From an uncultured Clostridiaceae bacterium (GTDB lineage Bacteria; Bacillota; Clostridia; Lachnospirales; Lachnospiraceae): DNA of 14,928 bases. Positions 7,611-12,900 of the stretch are shown here, one piece after another. A model generated the notes under the pieces. That model made no database searches. It worked only from the letters and a program-made list of their open reading frames with translations, and was not told the origin of the DNA. The DNA lies in NCBI GenBank assembly GCA_958441075.1, contig CAUCBQ010000037.1, positions 1-14,928 on the forward strand. Direction: 5' to 3'. The number at the start of each line of letters is the position of its first letter. Positions within the stretch are counted from its first letter, which is position 1. The position numbers and the translations under genes were made by a program.

Positions 7611-7639
7611 ATCTTACCTAACTTTGAACCTAATGTCAA
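7611..7639 (-). promoter_or_regulatory. Sigma-A promoter of the leader RNA/abi unit
   Basis: Perfect -35 TTGACA (7639-7634), 17-bp spacer, -10 TAAGAT (7616-7611). Predicted start is near 7604-7606, just before the structured RNA. The strength suits high constitutive expression of the small RNA. Confidence 0.88.
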
Positions 7640-7945
7640 GTAATTTCTACAGCCACTATAGTATATGCTATTGTTTCTTCTTTAATACATCAACATCTAT
7701 AAAAATTCAATATCATACACTTCTATCCTTCTACAACAAAAAACTTTATTCATTATTTACTGTTTTCACCTTTCTGCATATCTCTTCCCTGCTTACTCTG
7801 AAAAGCAGGCAATTCATTTAAAATTCTTTTCTTCTTTATATTGGGTTAAATTTTCAAAATTTTCTCCATAATCCCTGTTTAAAGGATTTAAAGCTTGTGC
7901 TTCTTTCATCCGGTCTATCGTATTTGCCCCTCTTTAAACAATAAA
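7640..7945. other. AT-rich gap with a repeat copy and coding debris, no intact gene
   Basis: Between the abi promoter and the next remnant. It contains the second 55-bp repeat copy (7746-7800). On the minus strand there is a short open stretch ending in TGA at 7814-7816, encoding a peptide of about 31 residues beginning MKEAQALNPLNRDYGEN. It has no convincing ribosome binding site and no recognised relative. It looks like decayed mobile-element sequence. Confidence 0.5.
7746..7800. repeat. 55-bp direct repeat, copy 2 (right of abi gene)
   Basis: Second copy of 6459-6513, two mismatches, same orientation. Together the copies bracket the leader RNA and abi gene. Recombination between them would delete the cassette of about 1.29 kb. 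They could be a duplication left by insertion, or two related recombinase flanks. Confidence 0.85.
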
Positions 7946-8209
7946 TTAACCCACATCGTGTAGTTGCATAGTCTCCATTATTTTGCTCACTTCACTTACC
8001 AATGATAATGTTTGTCTTTTATTCTTTGCGATATATTCCTGCATTGCTTTTACTCTGGATTTAAACTCCTGCTTAAGCTTAATATGTGGAATCTTCTGCT
8101 CAGCATACGATTGAATATATTTCAGAACATAATCCCAAAAATTCTCATTCGTCAAGTCCCCTCTCAATTTGTCAGCGGTGAGGAATAAACTATTACATAC
8201 GGATTCCAT
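7946..8209 (-). pseudogene. Unidentified ORF remnant downstream of transposase fragment
   Basis: An open frame of 87 codons whose upper end overlaps the transposase C-terminal frame in a different reading frame. The first ATG has no ribosome binding site, so it is probably the tail of a broken gene, not an independent one. From about residue 17 the sequence is charged and helical, with ENFWDYVLKYIQSY, then KLKQEFKSRVKAMQEYIAKN (44-63) that could form a coiled coil, ending MQLHDVG. I do not recognise the family. It could be a divergent transposase end or a separate truncated gene fused by deletion. Confidence 0.4.
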
Positions 8210-8895
8210 GCAAGATATAACTGCATGAGAATATCCGCTATCTGTGTCAGCAGATAATGATTCTTCATTGCGTTACTGTTATGGCTGTTCAGATGTTCGA
8301 TCCGGTAAAGCCCGTTTTTCTGGTTATTAAAGCCTTCATTTTCTATTTTCCAGCGCCCTCTGGCTGCAAGTATCATCTCTTCCATGTTCCCTTTTCTTTA
8401 CATAATCCGGTTATTTTTCCGCACCATCCCCATGTTTGATCCATTCATAACTCTCCTCTATGCTTTTCTGACGGGTTTCTTTCCGGGTAAATATATACTC
8501 CCAGTGATATGTTTCCCTGCAAAGATTCATAAAATTTTCTGCCGCATACAACGCATCTCCCTGTATACAGATGGGCAGTCTGGGATAGTCTTTTTTTATC
8601 TTTTTCAATAACCGTTTTGCGGCATTCAGCTCGCAGTCCTGCTTTGTCACATGCTCGTTTTCATTTTCAATAAACTCTGTTCCAAGGCTTATCACCACCT
8701 GATTGCTCAACACGATCTTCGCCTCCAGTACCTTGTGGTAATACAGCTTTATCTTTTTTCCATCTGCCATCTGTTTTTCTGTACAAAGGCAGTTATCGCA
8801 ATGTTTTTCTTTAAAATAGAACAGGCCGGTTCCATCCAGTATCACACGCCAGTATTTTCCTGAAAGCCGGTTTCTATTGAACTGTTTTCCTTTTT
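8164..8895 (-). pseudogene. DDE transposase remnant (IS4-like), frameshifted and 5' truncated
   Basis: Two frames carry one transposase. The upstream frame (readable from about 8893 down to a stop at 8411) has VILDGTGLFYF with the first catalytic aspartate, and ICIQGDALYAAE with the second. The downstream frame (8164-8385) has GRWKIENEGFNNQK, the glutamate-containing signature, then NAMKNHYLLTQIADILMQLY. The frames differ and stops lie between them (8385-8411), so the gene is broken by at least one indel. An in-frame stop just above 8893 and the absence of any N-terminal domain show 5' truncation. No inverted repeats were found around it. It therefore cannot transpose, and it probably marks the right side of the accessory patch. 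The exact IS family is uncertain. Confidence 0.75.
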
Positions 8896-8984
8896 ATAAA
8901 AATTAAATACTGCATACACAATTTCTACACAATTCTATCACATTTTAATCATATGCTATTCCTGTAAATGAACTGCACTAAAGT

Positions 8985-8990
8985 GAGGGA
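8985..8990 (+). promoter_or_regulatory. Ribosome binding site selecting the alarmone synthetase start
   Basis: GAGGGA, 10 nt before the ATG at 9001. The earlier in-frame ATG at 8968 has no such site upstream. No convincing promoter was found in the 105 bp between the transposase remnant and this gene; the best -10-like hexamer is TATGCT at 8952-8957 without a matching -35. Confidence 0.65.
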
Positions 8991-9000
8991 ACACCAGATT

Positions 9001-9609
9001 ATGACCAATGAACAATATTACAGCCTGATTCAGTCTTATGAAGATGCCAGAAAAATTCTCATTTCCCGGCTTGAAATACTGGATCACAGCTTATATGGAA
9101 GCCGCACCGCAAGCGGCCCTGTTCACACCATCCAAAGCCGGATCAAGTCAAAGGACAGCATAGAAGAAAAGCTTGGGCGGCTTGGAAAATCCAGCCGTAT
9201 TACGGATGCCAGAGATTACCTTTTAGATATAGCAGGAATACGCATTATCTGCTATTTTATTGACGATATCTATAACCTGTCCTCTGCCCTTAAGCGTCAG
9301 AATGATCTGATCATTATTAAAGAACGGGATTATATTACAACCCCCAAGGCCAACGGCTACCGCAGTCTTCACATCGTAATCGGTATACCGGTCTACTGCC
9401 TTGATACAATGGAATATTTTCCTGTAGAAGTTCAGCTTCGGACCATGTCCATGGACTTCTGGGCCAGCATGGAGCACCGGATCTGCTACAAAAAAAATCC
9501 CCGCGGCCGGGAACAGCTTGTCAGGGATTTTAAGATCTATGCGGATATTTTAGAGGAGATAGAACGACAGCTGGAAAGCTACAGCGATGTGAGAAAAAAG
9601 ATGGATTAA
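9001..9609 (+). CDS. Small alarmone synthetase (RelQ/YjbM-like GTP pyrophosphokinase)
   Basis: Encodes 202 residues consisting essentially of a RelA/SpoT synthetase domain. It transfers pyrophosphate from ATP to GDP or GTP to make (p)ppGpp, the stringent-response signal, in the cytoplasm. Motifs in order: RIKSKDS (47-53, ATP-binding R/K), DIAGIR (76-81), DYITTPKANGYRSLH (110-124, the G-loop with the conserved tyrosine), VEVQLRT (142-148, catalytic glutamate) and DFWASMEH (152-159). There is no hydrolase, TGS or ACT domain, so it is a stand-alone synthetase, near the usual RelQ length of about 210. It converges on the tRNA-Arg unit 46 bp away and adjoins mobile-element debris, though its composition is more like the housekeeping genes. 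RelQ versus RelP assignment and tetramerisation were not tested. Toxic tRNA-modifying relatives exist; nothing here suggests that variant. Confidence 0.92.
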   Translation: MTNEQYYSLIQSYEDARKILISRLEILDHSLYGSRTASGPVHTIQSRIKSKDSIEEKLGRLGKSSRITDARDYLLDIAGIRIICYFIDDIYNLSSALKRQNDLIIIKERDYITTPKANGYRSLHIVIGIPVYCLDTMEYFPVEVQLRTMSMDFWASMEHRICYKKNPRGREQLVRDFKIYADILEEIERQLESYSDVRKKMD

Positions 9610-9614
9610 AACAC

Positions 9615-9645
9615 AAAAAACCTCGCAGGCGTTACGCTTACGAGG
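9615..9645 (-). terminator. Intrinsic terminator after tRNA-Arg
   Basis: Hairpin with outer arms CCTCG/CGAGG (9621-9625 with 9641-9645) and inner arms AGGCG/CGCTT around a 3-nt loop, one mismatch between them. On the minus strand it is followed by six T (9620-9615). On the plus strand the T-run is poor, so it mainly ends the tRNA transcript, although it may also stabilise the 3' end of the convergent synthetase mRNA. Confidence 0.88.
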
Positions 9646-9655
9646 TCTCTTATCA

Positions 9656-9729
9656 TGCGCCAGAGAAGATTCGAACTCCCGACACTACGGTCCGTAGCCG
9701 TATGCTCTATCCAGCTGAGCTACTGACGC
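9656..9729 (-). tRNA. tRNA-Arg (anticodon ACG)
   Basis: A full 74-nt cloverleaf on the minus strand: acceptor GCGTCAG/CTGGCGC, T8-A9, D-stem GCTC/GAGC, anticodon stem TACGG/CCGTA with loop CTACGGA (anticodon at 9695-9693), T-arm GGGAG-TTCGAAT-CTTCT and discriminator A. The A34 is normally deaminated to inosine so that it reads CGU, CGC and CGA. The 3' CCA is not encoded (the next bases are TGA) and must be added by nucleotidyltransferase. It is a solo gene with its own promoter and terminator. Confidence 0.96.
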
Positions 9730-9771
9730 ATCCTTCGTCGCTTTGGCTTGTCTGCCTCAGCAACGTAGACT

Positions 9772-9800
9772 ATTATATGCCATAAAATTCAAAATGTCAA
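9772..9800 (-). promoter_or_regulatory. Consensus promoter of tRNA-Arg
   Basis: Perfect -35 TTGACA (9800-9795), 17-bp spacer, perfect -10 TATAAT (9777-9772), about 43 bp upstream of the mature tRNA 5' end. The extra 5' leader would be removed by RNase P. It lies just beyond the terminator of the adhesin gene. Confidence 0.93.
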
Positions 9801-9841
9801 TAGGTATTTTAAATTTTTTTACTAACCCTGTTTGCAGGTAT

Positions 9842-9860
9842 AAAAAGGAGCTGATGCTCC
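9842..9860 (-). terminator. Intrinsic terminator after the adhesin gene
   Basis: On the minus strand GGAGC-ATCA-GCTCC (9860-9847), then five T (9846-9842). It is compact but GC-rich, about 46 bp beyond the adhesin stop. It separates the adhesin from the tRNA promoter. Confidence 0.8.
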
Positions 9861-9906
9861 ATAGATGATTATCCACCTACTTTGCAGCAGCCCCTTTCTC
9901 TCAACC

Positions 9907-12900
9907 TTACTTTTCCTTTTTTCTGGAATGCATAGCCAGATACAGTCCCGTCATCATGCCTGAAATAAGCAGAAGCAGATGGTGGGCGTGGGCTTCCTCT
10001 CCTGTTTTTGGAAGGGGAGCCATGGGTACCTCATCGTCTAAGATTATAAACTCCTCCTGCTTATCCGGCCACTGTGCCAGAGGAACCTCCTCCGGTTCAA
10101 TGGTTATGGCCTCGCCGAGCCCTCCCGTAGATGGGGTATATCTGCCGGAACCGCTTCCGGAAGTGCCTCCACCTCCACCGGAGCTGCCTCCGCCGCCCGG
10201 CGCAGCCGGTTCTGCAGGCTGCTCAGGATCTACAGGCGGTTCAGGATCTACAGGCGGTTCAGGGTCTGTGGGCCCTTCCGACTCACCGGGATCTCCCTTT
10301 ACGGTATTGGTAAAGGAAGCCTCTTCTGTCTCTCCGGCTGTCACTGTGATTACAGTCTCTGCGCCGTCCTTTCCATTTACCTGAACCTTATATTCAAAGA
10401 TTTCGCTGTCAACAGGGGTTCCTTCTGCATCCGCCGTCTCCGTCACAGTATAATCTCCCACGGGAAGGTTCTCAATAAGAAGGCTGTTGCTTCCCTCCGG
10501 ATCATAATGAAGGGTAATCACCTTCATATCCTCTCCCGCCAGAGCTGCCGTTCCATTTTCATCAAAGGTACGGCTTCCATCGCTGACTGTAAAATAGAAA
10601 TCTGTCTCTGTAATCTTGGCCGGGTCTGCGCTTTCTACCTTCTTTGTCAGCTTCAGGCTTCCTGTAATCTTCTCGTTTTCAATGGTAAAGGTATAGCCTG
10701 CATTATAGATTGGCTTCATGCCCTCGGGGATATTTTCGCCATTTTCAGGAATATAAAAATCAATATCCTCCGCTTTCTCATATCCGTCCGGAACCCTTGT
10801 CTCGATCAGGCGGTATGCATTTCCCTTCTTTAATCCGGACACCTTAACCACTGCTCCCCAGCCGCCAGCTTCCACGACCGGCTCGTATACCCCCATAGGG
10901 TTCTGGGGATCTTTTACAGTTCCATTCTGATTCAGGGCAAAAAGTGAAAACGCCGCTCCCTCCAGGGGCTCTCCCCACTGATCTGTCTTGGAGATCACTA
11001 CGTAATACTCTCCGCTTGCCCCTGCCATAGGCTTCACGATTGCTACCTTTTCATTATGTTCAACTTCAACGGACTGTCCGCCTCCGTAATATAAGACAGC
11101 TTTATTTTCTGCCTGGAACGTGGAACCGATGGCTCCATTGAACATAACCTCGTATGTAATGATAATCGCTGTCGCATCAGGCAGGTTCGTTATGGTACAG
11201 GTATCTCCCTGAATCTGGATCTTAGCCTGCGCAATCGGATTTCCTTCTTTGTCTGTCACCTTTACGGTCTGGGGCTTAAAGCCCATATTTTCATGTCTCA
11301 GTGTATCCTTTACGGTAAGAGTTCCATCTCCCTCGCAGAGATCCGCTTCCGGCTGATTGACCGTCAGCGTGTACCTCGCGAAAGGCGCTGTCTCCATACC
11401 GTATTTCATGTTCTTGGTCAGGAACTTCGCATCAAGATCACATTCTGCAGAAGCCTCCCGGAAATTCTCCCCATCCAAGATCAAGGACGCATGATTGACA
11501 AACTTTGTTTTAGAAGGATCTTTTACCTTTGTTTCAACGATCAGATTGAAGCCCCGGTCTACGTTAAAATCCTTTCCTTTTCCTGCCTCTGCAAGGCGCC
11601 GGTTCAGCGCTTTCAGGTCAATGGTCACTGTCTGATTTCCATCCTTTTCCTCAACCTCGTACTCGTGGCCGGGGCGAAGCTCAACCTCGGAATGTGCTTT
11701 CAGATACAATTTTACAAATTCCAGACCTTCCGGGATCTTCTCTATGATTTCAGCCTTATCCGCTTTACTGAAAGGAAGTCTGTTGCTTTCGGAATTGCCG
11801 GATAACTGCCACTTAATGATTCCGGAAGCTGCATCCGATGAAGCTACGGATTTAACAAGAAGGCCGTTTCTGGTAGGAGTCCACTGGGAAGCTGTGGATG
11901 TATAAAAGGTATCCTTATCGATATACAATCTTCCCCAGTTCTTAAACTCAACGCTTTCGTTATCCGGGCCTTCGCTGTTCCCAAACCATCCAAAGAATCC
12001 ATCCCGGACATAGGATTCGTACTCAATTGTTATGGGGCTTTGCACATCCTCCTTAAATTTAACAATAAATCCTCTATTCGGCAAAACAGATTCCCCTGTG
12101 ATCGGATTCACTTTTTCCGTTCCGGACTGCAGTTTCAGATCATAGGCCGTAAATTCAGTTCCATTCCTGTCTTTTATTGTAAGACTCTCTCTGAGAGTTT
12201 CCTCATCCTTAAACGTATGATACAGATCATACCTGCCATTGCTTCCAGCAGACAGTTCATCCTCATACCATGCGCCCTTTGGTATCACGGCCTCATCTAC
12301 CATTGTATTGCCGTTTGCATAGTTGGTCAGGGTTGTCTTCCACTTGATGGTTCCCAGTTTTTCTCCCCAGCCCATGCTCTTTTTTGTCGTCTGATAGGTG
12401 TCATACCGGCACACAATACTGGTGGAACCGCCGTCAATTCCCGGAAATCCGCTTCCTTCCGGTGGGATTAAGTCAATTTTATTGCTGGCATTTCCATCCT
12501 CCACTGTACCGCTTATATTGGTGAAATAGGTAAACTTATAGGAGAATCTTCCTTCATTTTCAATGCGATATTCCCAGGAAGCATCTTCTTTATTAACAGA
12601 GATTTCTTCACTTCCCTGCTTATTGCCCCCCTTATCAAACCATTCAACGACAACATTTCCCACATAAGACTGCTGGCCATCTTGTTTATTAGGCTGTGTG
12701 ACTTCTTTTGTTAAGGTGTCCTTAACGGTCCAGCCCTTCATATTAACCTGGCAATCTTTATTTACAATTACCTTATATTCGATAGCGTAATCCTTTACGC
12801 TGCCGTTTTCATCCTCCACGTCAAAACGGGGAGTTCCGTTTTTGGAGACTATATCACTTTTGTAAGAGAACCAAACCTCTTTGCTTTCAGCCTTTGCCTC

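Noticed and set aside
7517..7639. N-terminal 41-residue extension of the Abi protein
   Set aside because: The extension reads back through the -10/-35 promoter and the structured leader with its terminator, while a strong ribosome binding site marks the ATG at 7516.
8968..9000. Earlier ATG (8968) for the alarmone synthetase
   Set aside because: No ribosome binding site before it, whereas GAGGGA precedes the ATG at 9001 and the family N-terminus fits the shorter form.
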